Assembly (NCBI GenBank): GCA_910585565.1
Contig: CAJUFC010000005.1
Span: 1 to 36,113, forward strand
Length of the DNA: 36,113 nucleotides
Direction of reading: 5' to 3'
DNA from: an uncultured Eggerthellaceae bacterium
GTDB taxonomy: Bacteria; Actinomycetota; Coriobacteriia; Coriobacteriales; Eggerthellaceae
Below are positions 27,365 through 35,486 of the stretch, in pieces. The translations under genes and the position numbers were made by a program. The notes below the pieces were generated by a model. The model ran no database searches, had not been told where the DNA came from, and was given only the letters and a program-made list of their open reading frames with translations. Position 1 is the first letter of the stretch, and every line of letters begins with the position of its first letter.

Positions 27365-27688
27365 TCAGAGCGCGAGCAGAATCGCATACGAGGCCACTCC
27401 CGAGATGGCGCTCCAGAGAAGCGAGCGCGACTTGATGGCCACCACGATGACCACGACAGCAGCGACGATGACGGCGCCGGCCGGCCACAGGCCTTGGGAG
27501 AACATGCCCGGGTTGAGGATATCGTTCGCGACGAGCGCTGCAAAGGCGGCGGGCGGAATGAGATTGAGCGCCCGCTTGGCCGCATCAGGCAGCTCGCGTC
27601 CCTTCAGCAAGAAGAGCGGCAGCACGCGGCATGCCAGGATCGTGATGCCGCATGAGACCAAGATGACCCAGAACTCCGACCACGCCAT
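27365..27688 (-). CDS. azlD: AzlD-family amino-acid exporter subunit
   Basis: This 107-residue membrane protein has three or four hydrophobic spans (for example WVILVSCGITILACRVLPLFLL and AGAVIVAAVVVIVVAI) and the AzlD pattern around ALNLIPPAAFAALVANDIL. AzlC and AzlD pairs export branched-chain amino acids, and the related YgaZH pair exports valine and probably methionine. Its ATG directly follows the azlC TAG, so the two subunits are made in step. Confidence 0.92.
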   Translation of the reverse strand: MAWSEFWVILVSCGITILACRVLPLFLLKGRELPDAAKRALNLIPPAAFAALVANDILNPGMFSQGLWPAGAVIVAAVVVIVVAIKSRSLLWSAISGVASYAILLAL

Positions 27689-28510
27689 CTAGCGCTCACC
27701 TCCGTCTCCGCGCAGGCGTCCCTCGCCTTCGCCTTCGGCGCCGCCTGCGACGGCGTCTCCCTCGACGTCGGCCCCATCGAGCGACGAGGCCTCCGCATCC
27801 TGGCCGTCTGCGCCCCCGCGCACGCGAGCGCGCACCCACGAGACAGCCATCGCCACGACGACGCCGCCAATCGCCCCCAAGAGGATGGCTGCGCCCCCCA
27901 GCCCGATGAGCTTGCAGACATAGACGCCCACCGCAGCGCTGACCGCGGCGACGATGTTGGCCGGGGTGGGACGCTGCGTGAAGAGCAGACAGATGAAGAT
28001 CGACGTCATGGCGAACGCGGCGATCTGCAGCGGTATGTCCACGAGCGAGCCGATGATGACGCCCACGACATTGGAGAGCGCCCACGACGACTGGCTGAAC
28101 AGGTTGACGGCGAGCGCACGGCCCACCGACCAGTCCCCCTCGCGGAACTTCGCGATCGACACGCCATAGCTCTCGTCCGTGACCGTGGCAGCGAAAAAGA
28201 ACGCGAGTCGCTTCGAGGAGGTCGTGCATTCCGGTGCGAACGAGGCCGCATAGAGCACCTGGCGCGTATTGACGAGCGAGACGCTCGCGATGATGGAGGC
28301 CACCGGAGCGCTCGTCAGGTACATGTTCGGAATCATGAACTGGCCCGCACCCGAATAGAACAGGGCGCTCAGCAAGAACACCTGGAGCGCGTTCAGGCCG
28401 ATCGAGTCGCACAGGATGCCGCACGGGATGCCGATGGCGACGTATCCCAGCATGATGGGAACGGCAGCGCGAAACGCCTGGCTGAGGTGATTGCGCGACA
28501 TCATCGTCAT
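27689..28510 (-). CDS. azlC: AzlC-family amino-acid exporter, large subunit
   Basis: The 273-residue product is the multi-span partner of AzlD, with the AzlC features FRAAVPIMLGYVAIGIPCGIL, LFYSGAGQFM, SLVNTRQVLYAASFAPE and FFAATVTDESYGV. The start at 28510 makes an ATGA overlap with the mtnA stop; the longer reading into mtnA lacks support. The last 45 or so residues form an unusual Gly, Glu, Asp and Ala-rich cytoplasmic tail (GAEGEGEG) not needed for the family fold. The substrate could be branched-chain amino acids or methionine; coupling to mtnA hints at the latter but does not prove it. Confidence 0.92.
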   Translation of the reverse strand: MTMMSRNHLSQAFRAAVPIMLGYVAIGIPCGILCDSIGLNALQVFLLSALFYSGAGQFMIPNMYLTSAPVASIIASVSLVNTRQVLYAASFAPECTTSSKRLAFFFAATVTDESYGVSIAKFREGDWSVGRALAVNLFSQSSWALSNVVGVIIGSLVDIPLQIAAFAMTSIFICLLFTQRPTPANIVAAVSAAVGVYVCKLIGLGGAAILLGAIGGVVVAMAVSWVRARVRGGADGQDAEASSLDGADVEGDAVAGGAEGEGEGRLRGDGGER

Positions 28511-29715
28511 CGGGTGCTCCCTGCAATGGCGCCGTCTCCGCACGCAGGCTCGTCCGGCGCCTTCGCGCCGGCCGCCACAAGCGCGCTCGCGATCTCGGCA
28601 GGCGCGAAGGCGCCGGCCTCGGTGATGATGCGCGAGACGAAAGACGCAGGCGTGACGTCAAAGGCGGGGTTGCGCACCTCGACCCCGGCGATGGGATGCG
28701 GCATGACCTCGCTTGCGGCACGCTCCTCGATCGGGATGCACGAGCCATCGGCAACCGTGAGGTCGATGGTCGACAGCGGGGCTGCCACATATAGCGGAAT
28801 GCCGAAGTGCGCAGCGAGGATGCCCAGGCCCAAGGTGCCCACCTTGTTGGCGACATCCCCGTTGGCCGCGATGCGATCAGCGCCCACGACGACGGCATCC
28901 ACCTCGCCTGAGGCCATGATGGCCGCCGCCATGTCGTCGCAGATGAGCGTGACGGGCACGCCGGCGCGCGATAGCTCCCAAGCGGTGAGGCGCGCGCCCT
29001 GGTCGACCGGCCGCGTTTCGTCCGCATAGACGCGCACGAGCTTGCCTTCCTCGGCAGCCGCATAGACGATGCCGAGCGCCGTTCCGTAGAAGGCGGTCGC
29101 GAGCGAGCCGGCGTTGCAGTGGGTGAGCAGCGTGCAGCCCTCGGGCAAGAGCGCCGCACCCGCGCGCCCGATGCGCCGGCATGCATCCTCGTCATCGGCA
29201 ATCAGCTGCCCGACGAAGTCGAACAGGCTCGCCTCGATGGCAAGCGGCCCCTCCCCCGAGGCGAGCGAGCGCGCCGCGACCGCCAGAGCGCCGTCCACGG
29301 CATGTGCGAGGTTGACTGCCGTCGGGCGCGAGCGCTTCACCATGCCAGCGGCATACGCGAGCGCCGTCGCATACATCTCGGGGTCGAACCCCTCCTCGTC
29401 GATTACGAAGACGCGCTCGAAGTCAATGGCCTCTGCGCGCTGGTCGTCCGCGCTCGCATAGACGAACTCGGCTGCCCGCAGCGCCACGGCGGCAGCGCCC
29501 GCGATGCCGATTGCCGGCGCACCGCGCACCTTGAGCTGCTTGATGCAGTCGATGACCTCGCGCCAGTCCGTGACAACAAGCTCGGCCACCTCTTCGGGAA
29601 GACGCGTCTGATCGAGCATGACAAGGACCGGAAAGCCAGCCGGAACACCCGGGAACTGCCCGTCAGCGCGCACGAAGCGAATCGTGCGCGGAAGATTGTC
29701 CATGGTGAGCCTCAT
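28507..29715 (-). CDS. mtnA: S-methyl-5-thioribose-1-phosphate isomerase
   Basis: MtnA converts methylthioribose 1-phosphate to methylthioribulose 1-phosphate in methionine salvage, or the analogous deoxyribose step in dihydroxyacetone shunts. The 402-residue protein has the family motifs KVRGAPAIGIAGA, the catalytic cysteine in LLTHCNAGSLAT, and the catalytic aspartate in VVGADRIAANGDVANK, separating it from eIF2B-alpha-like relatives. The C-terminal 25 residues are an Ala/Gly-rich extra. GGGGAGGG lies about 11 bases before the ATG. It starts only 28 bases after the ppdK terminator and overlaps azlC as ATGA. No other methionine-salvage gene is in view. Confidence 0.93.
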   Translation of the reverse strand: MRLTMDNLPRTIRFVRADGQFPGVPAGFPVLVMLDQTRLPEEVAELVVTDWREVIDCIKQLKVRGAPAIGIAGAAAVALRAAEFVYASADDQRAEAIDFERVFVIDEEGFDPEMYATALAYAAGMVKRSRPTAVNLAHAVDGALAVAARSLASGEGPLAIEASLFDFVGQLIADDEDACRRIGRAGAALLPEGCTLLTHCNAGSLATAFYGTALGIVYAAAEEGKLVRVYADETRPVDQGARLTAWELSRAGVPVTLICDDMAAAIMASGEVDAVVVGADRIAANGDVANKVGTLGLGILAAHFGIPLYVAAPLSTIDLTVADGSCIPIEERAASEVMPHPIAGVEVRNPAFDVTPASFVSRIITEAGAFAPAEIASALVAAGAKAPDEPACGDGAIAGSTR

Positions 29716-29742
29716 CGCTCGTTCTTCCCTCCCCGTGCAAGC

Positions 29743-29774
29743 AAAAATGGGCGCATCCTCTCAGATGCGCCCAT
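29743..29774 (-). terminator. Intrinsic terminator of ppdK
   Basis: GATGCGCCCAT and ATGGGCGCATC pair over 11 bp around a six-base loop, followed on the minus strand by TTTTT. It lies 21 bp past the ppdK stop and 27 bp before the mtnA start. Confidence 0.9.
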
Positions 29775-29795
29775 CTCATGCGGTATGCCGTTGGT

Positions 29796-32519
29796 CTATG
29801 CGGTCTGCTCGAGCGCAGCCTGGGCCGCAGCAAGGCGCGCGACCGGCACGCGATACGGCGAGCAGCTGACATAGTCGAGCCCGATGCGGCTGAAGATGTG
29901 GATGGACTCCGGGTCTCCGCCGTGCTCTCCGCAGACGCCGCACACGATGTCCGGATTCCCCTCGTGCCCGAGCTTGACGCCCATGGCCACGAGCTTGGCG
30001 ACGCCGCCCTCGTCGATGGTCGCAAACGGGTTGTAGGGCAGCAGGCGCTCGCTCAGGTACTGCGGCACGAACTCGCCCTCGACGTCGTCGCGGCTGAAGC
30101 CGAACGTCGTCTGCGTGAGGTCGTTGGTGCCGAACGAGAAGAAGTCGGCCTGCGTCGCGATCTCGTCAGCGGTGACGGCGGCGCGAGGCAGCTCGATCAT
30201 GGTGCCGATCGGGATGTCGAGCGCAACGCCCGCCTCCTCTGCCACCTCTGCGATGACGCCCTCGGCCACCTCGCGCAGGCGCGCCAGCTCGTTCACCGTG
30301 GAGACGAGCGGGACCATGATCTCGGGCTTGGGGTCGAAGCCTTCCTTCTTGAGCTTGGCAGCTGCGCTCGCGATGGCGTGAATCTGCATCTCGGGAAGGA
30401 CGGGATAGACGATGCCGAGACGCACGCCGCGCATGCCCAGCATCGGGTTTTGCTCGGCGAACGCGTCGATCTTCTCGAGCATGGTGCGCTTCTCGGCGAT
30501 CTTGGATGCCTCAGCGCCCGTCTCCTCCATGCGCGCGATCTCGACCTCCAGCTCGCGCGGGTTGTCAAGGAACTCGTGCAGCGGCGGATCGAGCAAGCGG
30601 ACGATGACCGGCAGCCCGTCCATGGCCTTGAACATCTCGTAGAAGTCGCCAGACTGGGCCTCGTACAAAGCGCTCACGGCCTTCTCGCGGTTGAGCTCGT
30701 CGTCGTTCAAGATGAAGGACTGGATGATCTGCTTGCGATCGCCCAGGAACATGTGCTCGGTGCGGCACAGCCCGATGCCCTCGGCGCCGAAGTCGCGCGA
30801 AAGCTGGGCGTCCTCGGGATTGTCGGCATTGGCGCGCACGCCCAGGCTGCGGAACTCGTCAGCCCATTCGAGAATGGTGTCGAGGTCTCCGGTGATCTCC
30901 GGCATGACCAGGTCGACCTTGCCGAGCACGACGATGCCGCTCGTGCCGTCGATGGACACCATGTCGCCCTCGCGGATGACGATGTCGGTACCGGCGATGG
31001 CAGCTTCCTTCTTCTCGGCGTCGATCTTGAGCGCCTCGACGCCACAGACGCACGGAGCGCCCATGCCGCGGGCGATGACTGCCGCGTGCGACGTCTTGCC
31101 GCCGTGAGAGGTGAGGATGCCCTCAGCGGCGATCATGCCGGCGAGGTCGTCGGGGTTGGTCTCCCAACGCACCAGTACGCACTTGCGCCCCTCTTCGGCT
31201 GCCTTGACGGCGTCAACGGCGGAGAACACCGCCTCGCCCACGGCAGCGCCGGGGCTGGCGTTGAGCCCCTTGGCTACCACGTCATAGGTGGCAGATGCGT
31301 CGAACTGCGGATGCAGGAGCTGGTCGAGCTGCTCCGGCTCGACGCGCATGACGGCCTCCTTCTTGTCGATGAGGCCCTCCTTCACCATCTCGATGGCGAT
31401 GTGCAGCGCGGCGGCAGCGGTGCGCTTGCCGGCGCGCGTCTGCAGCATCCAGAGCTTGCCCTGCTCGATGGTGAACTCGATGTCGCACATGTCGCGGAAA
31501 TGGTTCTCCAGCACGACGAAGATGTCCTCGAGCTGCTGGCCTGCCTCCTCGAGGCCGGCCACGCTCTTGAGCTCGGCGATCGGGCTGGTGTTGCGGATGC
31601 CCGCAACCACATCTTCGCCCTGGGCGTTCACGAGGTAGTCGCCATAGAATTCCTTGTCGCCGTTGGCAGGGTTGCGCGTGAAGGCGACGCCCGTGGCGCT
31701 CGTGTTGCCCTTGTTGCCGAACACCATCGACTGCACGTTGACGGCCGTGCCCAGATCGTCAGCGATCTTGTTCTTCTTGCGATAGAGGACGGCGCGCGGG
31801 TTGTTCCAGGAGCCGAACACCGCCTCGATGGCCAGCTGCAGCTGCATCATCGGATCTTGCGGGAACTGCACGGCGCCGTCGATGACGAGCGCGGGGTATT
31901 CCTCTGCGCTCACGTTGTCCGAGAAGATGCCTTTGAACACGCCGACGAGCTCTTCGAGGTCCGCAGCCGAAAGGTCGGTGTCAGACGAGACAGCGCGGTC
32001 GTTCTTCATGGCGGTGATGGCGTTCTCGAACAGGTCGCCGTCAAGACCCATGACGACGTTGGAGAACATCTGGATGAAGCGACGATAGGAGTCCCAGGCA
32101 AAGCGGGGGTTGTCGGTCTGCGCGATGAGGCCGTTGATCGACTCGTCGTTGAGGCCGAGATTGAGGACGGTGTCCATCATGCCTGGCATCGACATGGGGG
32201 CACCTGATCGGACGGAGACGAGAAGCGGGTCGGTGGAGTCGCCGATCTTCTTGCCCATGCGCTCTTCGAGGTCAGCGCGATATTCGGCAATGGTGTCGAG
32301 CGCGCCTTCGGGCCACGTGTCGTTCGCGTTGGCGTACTCCATGCACGTCTGGCAAGTGATGGTGAATCCGGGAGGAACCGGCAAGCCGATGTTGGCCATC
32401 TCGGCCAAGTTGGCCCCCTTGCCGCCCAGGATGGCCTTCATGTCCTTGTTGCCCTCGGTGACGTTGGTGCCGTTGGCGTCCTTGCCAAAGGCGTAGACTC
32501 GCTTGACGTTCTCAGACAC
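29796..32519 (-). CDS. ppdK: Pyruvate, phosphate dikinase
   Basis: PPDK interconverts pyruvate, ATP and phosphate with phosphoenolpyruvate, AMP and PPi; in anaerobes it often works toward ATP from PEP and PPi. The 907-residue protein has an N-terminal ATP-grasp domain (KGANLAEMANIGLPVPPGFTIT), the phosphohistidine domain with His478 in GGKTSHAAVIARG, and a C-terminal PEP/pyruvate barrel with LTQTTFGFSRDDVE. Thr476, two residues before the histidine, is where the regulatory protein phosphorylates PPDK. The start is a GTG at 32519 with TAAGGAG seven bases upstream; the longer reading runs through the promoter. Its regulator is encoded nearby at 34622. A strong terminator ends the message. Confidence 0.97.
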   Translation of the reverse strand: MSENVKRVYAFGKDANGTNVTEGNKDMKAILGGKGANLAEMANIGLPVPPGFTITCQTCMEYANANDTWPEGALDTIAEYRADLEERMGKKIGDSTDPLLVSVRSGAPMSMPGMMDTVLNLGLNDESINGLIAQTDNPRFAWDSYRRFIQMFSNVVMGLDGDLFENAITAMKNDRAVSSDTDLSAADLEELVGVFKGIFSDNVSAEEYPALVIDGAVQFPQDPMMQLQLAIEAVFGSWNNPRAVLYRKKNKIADDLGTAVNVQSMVFGNKGNTSATGVAFTRNPANGDKEFYGDYLVNAQGEDVVAGIRNTSPIAELKSVAGLEEAGQQLEDIFVVLENHFRDMCDIEFTIEQGKLWMLQTRAGKRTAAAALHIAIEMVKEGLIDKKEAVMRVEPEQLDQLLHPQFDASATYDVVAKGLNASPGAAVGEAVFSAVDAVKAAEEGRKCVLVRWETNPDDLAGMIAAEGILTSHGGKTSHAAVIARGMGAPCVCGVEALKIDAEKKEAAIAGTDIVIREGDMVSIDGTSGIVVLGKVDLVMPEITGDLDTILEWADEFRSLGVRANADNPEDAQLSRDFGAEGIGLCRTEHMFLGDRKQIIQSFILNDDELNREKAVSALYEAQSGDFYEMFKAMDGLPVIVRLLDPPLHEFLDNPRELEVEIARMEETGAEASKIAEKRTMLEKIDAFAEQNPMLGMRGVRLGIVYPVLPEMQIHAIASAAAKLKKEGFDPKPEIMVPLVSTVNELARLREVAEGVIAEVAEEAGVALDIPIGTMIELPRAAVTADEIATQADFFSFGTNDLTQTTFGFSRDDVEGEFVPQYLSERLLPYNPFATIDEGGVAKLVAMGVKLGHEGNPDIVCGVCGEHGGDPESIHIFSRIGLDYVSCSPYRVPVARLAAAQAALEQTA

Positions 32520-32615
32520 TGCAAATCTCCTTACCCTACGCGCCGCCGCTCGGCAGCGCGAATCACAGATCATGACGACCCAGATGGGCACCGCATGATT
32601 CAACCCCCTCTTGGA

Positions 32616-32632
32616 GTTATCACAATGATAAC
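32616..32632. promoter_or_regulatory. 17-bp palindromic operator candidate upstream of ppdK
   Basis: GTTATCA-CAA-TGATAAC is a perfect 7-bp inverted repeat, 97 bp before the ppdK start and 100 bp past the end of the upstream gene. On the minus strand it includes TATCAT, a five-of-six -10 match, so a bound protein could block or shape ppdK transcription. No family-specific motif is recognised. The rest of the 213-bp gap shows nothing I can name. Confidence 0.5.
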
Positions 32633-32732
32633 AAGACGCCAGCATATGGTGCGCAGCGCGTCGGTGAAGTACGCCGACGGCCCCGGCGAACACCAGGGCA
32701 GGCGCGGCGAGGGGCTGTTCTCAGGTAGACGG

Positions 32733-34571
32733 CTACTCTGCCGGCAGCTCTATCTCGCCCACGTCAGACGCCTCGCGCGAGACGAGCGAGCGCTTCGCGT
32801 AGGCGGCATAGTCATCGCCCGAGGGCAGCCGCACGTAGTTCCAGTCGTTCTTGAGGATCTCGAGCGCCGGCTCGTCGGACGGCAGGATGAACACGTCGAA
32901 GTCGTACTTGTCCTTGTAGAGATTGAACACGATCGAGCCTTGGGACATGTCGACGTACTCCTTGTAGTAGTCGAACGCGTCCCCGGTGATGCGCGGCGCC
33001 CAGATCTCGGGGCGCGGGTCCATGTTCACCTTGTAGCCGCGCCACTCGATGTAGCCGCCGGCATTGAAGAACGTGAACACGCGCGTCTGCTGCTTGTCCA
33101 CGTCGCGCTCGTCGAGGTAGTCCATGGCTGACACCGGCGTGAACGCGTTGTTTGCCGGCAGCCCTTGCAGCTTGGGCACGTTGACGAACGCGACGACGCA
33201 CGCGATGGCGATGCCGGCGATCACCGGCACGACGCACGCCATCTCGCGCCGTGCCAGGCGGCGCGGCCAGCCGATCGCCACGTCGCTCGTCGACCACATG
33301 ATGAGCAGATAGCAAAACAGCGTGCACAGCCAGATGTTGCGCACGTGGTCGAAGGCCATATAGGTGGTGCCGGCAACCAAAAGCACGAGCGGCAGATTGA
33401 CGCGACGCGCGCCCACGCGGCCGAGGCAGACGCAGGCAACGAGCAAGACGACCAGCACGAGCGCGAAGCGGATCGACCCGGCCGGCGCGAAGTCGCTCAT
33501 CTCGGAGATGTAGCCGGCGTATTCGGCGCTGCCGTACGAATTGATCAGGTAGAGCGCCCCGTCGATGAAGTACGGGTTGGCCAGAAGCGCTGCAGCCGCC
33601 ACGACGAGCAGTGCCGCAAGCGGCACGCGCGCATAGGCAGCGTCAGCGAGCATGACGCCCTCGAGCCTCCCGCGCGCATGAAACGGCCGCAGCACGTCAG
33701 GGATGAGGTAGCAGCCGATGATGACGAGGTCGAACGGAGCGATGGCCGCCTGCACGTTGCCGTGCACAGCGACGATGAACGGGATGGGAACGAGCCACTT
33801 CCACGCGCCGCGCAGCGCATCCGCGCGCGATGCCGCCTCGCCGCCGAAGGACGCCCGGTACTTCTCCAAGAAGAACACGATCCAGAGGAACGCGAGCATC
33901 GAATAGAGGTGCGGGCGCACCGTCATGTAGAACGTCATGGAGTATGTCACGACGAGCAGGACCAAAAACACCCACTCGCCCCCGTGGGCATTCCCGCGCA
34001 GAAGACGCCCCACCTTGTATGCCGACAGCACGAACGCGCCAAACAGCGCCAGCGTCCACAGCCCCGTCGCGACGAAGCCGCCCGCGCTGTACAGCAGATA
34101 GAGCCATGCGCACACGACCCACTGCTGCACGACGAAGCCCAGCCCTTCGTGGATGGCGAACGGGTTTACGTGCGGGATGCCGTGCTCGACGATCTCACGA
34201 CCTGTCGCCATGAGGAACCACACATCGTTGTCGTAGGAGTTCGCAAAGACCACGAGCGCGCCCATGACGCATGCGACGGCCGCGCATATTCCCATGAGAA
34301 AGAGGTTGTTTCCGCGCGGAGCGCGCCTTTCGGCAACGGCGGCCGCCTCGGCATCGGCGGCAGATGGCGCGGCATCGCCAGCCGCACCCTCGTCGCTCTC
34401 CCCTGCGCAGCGCGCACGCCCAGCGTCATGGGGCTCGCTAGAGACGCGAGCGCCCTCGTTGCTCGCGGCAGCTACGCCAGACTCGCACGCCTCTGCCGCC
34501 GTGCCCGCGACCCCAGCGGCCTCAGGCACGTTCGCGCCCTGCCCTTCGTTGATGCCACCTTCCCTCTCCAA
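32733..34571 (-). CDS. Polytopic membrane protein, GT-C glycosyltransferase-like
   Basis: The 612-residue product has about 11-13 membrane spans from residue 90 or so to 480, then an extracytoplasmic C-terminal domain (about 490-612, with FTFFNAGGYIEWRG). After the first span comes YDNDVWFLMATGREIVEHG and a later GFVVQQWV, the pattern of GT-C enzymes, in which an acidic pair in the first outer loop precedes W, G-R and a W-bearing second loop. Such proteins transfer lipid-linked sugars outside the membrane; this role is inferred. The first 85 or so residues form an Ala, Glu and Gly-rich cytoplasmic tail. No ATG suits: I choose TTG at 34571, nine bases after AGGAGG; TTG at 34589 or GTG at 34577 are possible. 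It separates ppdK from its regulator. Confidence 0.78.
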   Translation of the reverse strand: MEREGGINEGQGANVPEAAGVAGTAAEACESGVAAASNEGARVSSEPHDAGRARCAGESDEGAAGDAAPSAADAEAAAVAERRAPRGNNLFLMGICAAVACVMGALVVFANSYDNDVWFLMATGREIVEHGIPHVNPFAIHEGLGFVVQQWVVCAWLYLLYSAGGFVATGLWTLALFGAFVLSAYKVGRLLRGNAHGGEWVFLVLLVVTYSMTFYMTVRPHLYSMLAFLWIVFFLEKYRASFGGEAASRADALRGAWKWLVPIPFIVAVHGNVQAAIAPFDLVIIGCYLIPDVLRPFHARGRLEGVMLADAAYARVPLAALLVVAAAALLANPYFIDGALYLINSYGSAEYAGYISEMSDFAPAGSIRFALVLVVLLVACVCLGRVGARRVNLPLVLLVAGTTYMAFDHVRNIWLCTLFCYLLIMWSTSDVAIGWPRRLARREMACVVPVIAGIAIACVVAFVNVPKLQGLPANNAFTPVSAMDYLDERDVDKQQTRVFTFFNAGGYIEWRGYKVNMDPRPEIWAPRITGDAFDYYKEYVDMSQGSIVFNLYKDKYDFDVFILPSDEPALEILKNDWNYVRLPSGDDYAAYAKRSLVSREASDVGEIELPAE

Positions 34572-34621
34572 CGACACGCGCCTCCTCAACGCCTACGGTC
34601 AGATGCCCGAACCTAGGCACC

Positions 34622-35479
34622 CTATGCAATCAGATACTCTTGAGGAGCCTCGTGCGTCCTCAGATAGAGAGACAGTATCTCTTGGGCCGTCTCTTCGACG
34701 GCTCGGTTGTCGGTGCGAATCACATAGCACCCCAGCTTGCGCATGAACGAGCGAGCGCTCTCGAGGTCCTCGTACACATGCTCGAGGTCAGCATAGGAAT
34801 GGGCGACCGTGCCGGCCGACCCGATGCGCCTCTTGCGAATGCCCGCCAGCACGTCTGGATCGGACATGAGCCCGAAGATGCGCGTCTTGTCGACGCGCTC
34901 GAGCTCCTTGGGCGGCGTGGTGTGCATGTCTAGGGGGATGTTCGCCACATGGTAGCCTTGCTGGGCAAGGTAGATGCACAGCGGCGTCTTCGACGTGCGA
35001 GAGACGCCCAAGACCACGATGTCGGCCTTGTGCAGGTCTTGGGGGTTGCGCCCGTCATCGTGCTCGAGCGTGAACTCGAGCGCCTCGACCCGATGGAAAT
35101 AGTTGATGTCGGCCACGCGCAGCTCGCCGGCAGACCCGCTCGGCTCGATGCCGCTGACCTCGGCCATGGCCTCGATCGCGGCAGTCAGGAGATCAACCCC
35201 GTAGATGTTGTCGTGGCCGTCGATAAAGGTGGACACCTGGTCGCGCAAGGGGGCGTGCACGAGCGTATAGAACACGAGGAGCTTGCGGTCCTCGTAGCGC
35301 TTCGCGTGCGATTCCTCGCAGGCAAGCAGATGGTCGCGCACCTGCTCGAACGTCTTGACCTTCGCGAACGTCTCGACGCGCGGGTTCTTGACGCCGAACT
35401 GGGCGGCAGCGGCCTGCGCCACCGCCCGAGCGGTCTCTCCGACCGAGTCGGATATGACGTGTATGGTCGGAAACGGCAT
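34622..35479 (-). CDS. Pyruvate, phosphate dikinase regulatory protein (PDRP, DUF299)
   Basis: This bifunctional ADP-dependent kinase and phosphate-dependent phosphorylase switches PPDK off and on by modifying the threonine near its catalytic histidine. The 285-residue length is typical. The N-terminus has the family sequence HVISDSVGETA (residues 7-17) and the nucleotide-binding loop GVSRTSKTP is at 158-166, followed by IYLAQQGYHVANIPL. The DUF299 family also includes regulators of PEP synthetase, but the ppdK gene 2 kb away and the absence of ppsA make PPDK the likely target. It lies 7 bp downstream of glyS on the same strand and has no strong ribosome-binding site. Confidence 0.94.
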   Translation of the reverse strand: MPFPTIHVISDSVGETARAVAQAAAAQFGVKNPRVETFAKVKTFEQVRDHLLACEESHAKRYEDRKLLVFYTLVHAPLRDQVSTFIDGHDNIYGVDLLTAAIEAMAEVSGIEPSGSAGELRVADINYFHRVEALEFTLEHDDGRNPQDLHKADIVVLGVSRTSKTPLCIYLAQQGYHVANIPLDMHTTPPKELERVDKTRIFGLMSDPDVLAGIRKRRIGSAGTVAHSYADLEHVYEDLESARSFMRKLGCYVIRTDNRAVEETAQEILSLYLRTHEAPQEYLIA

Positions 35480-35486
35480 CGCGGCA

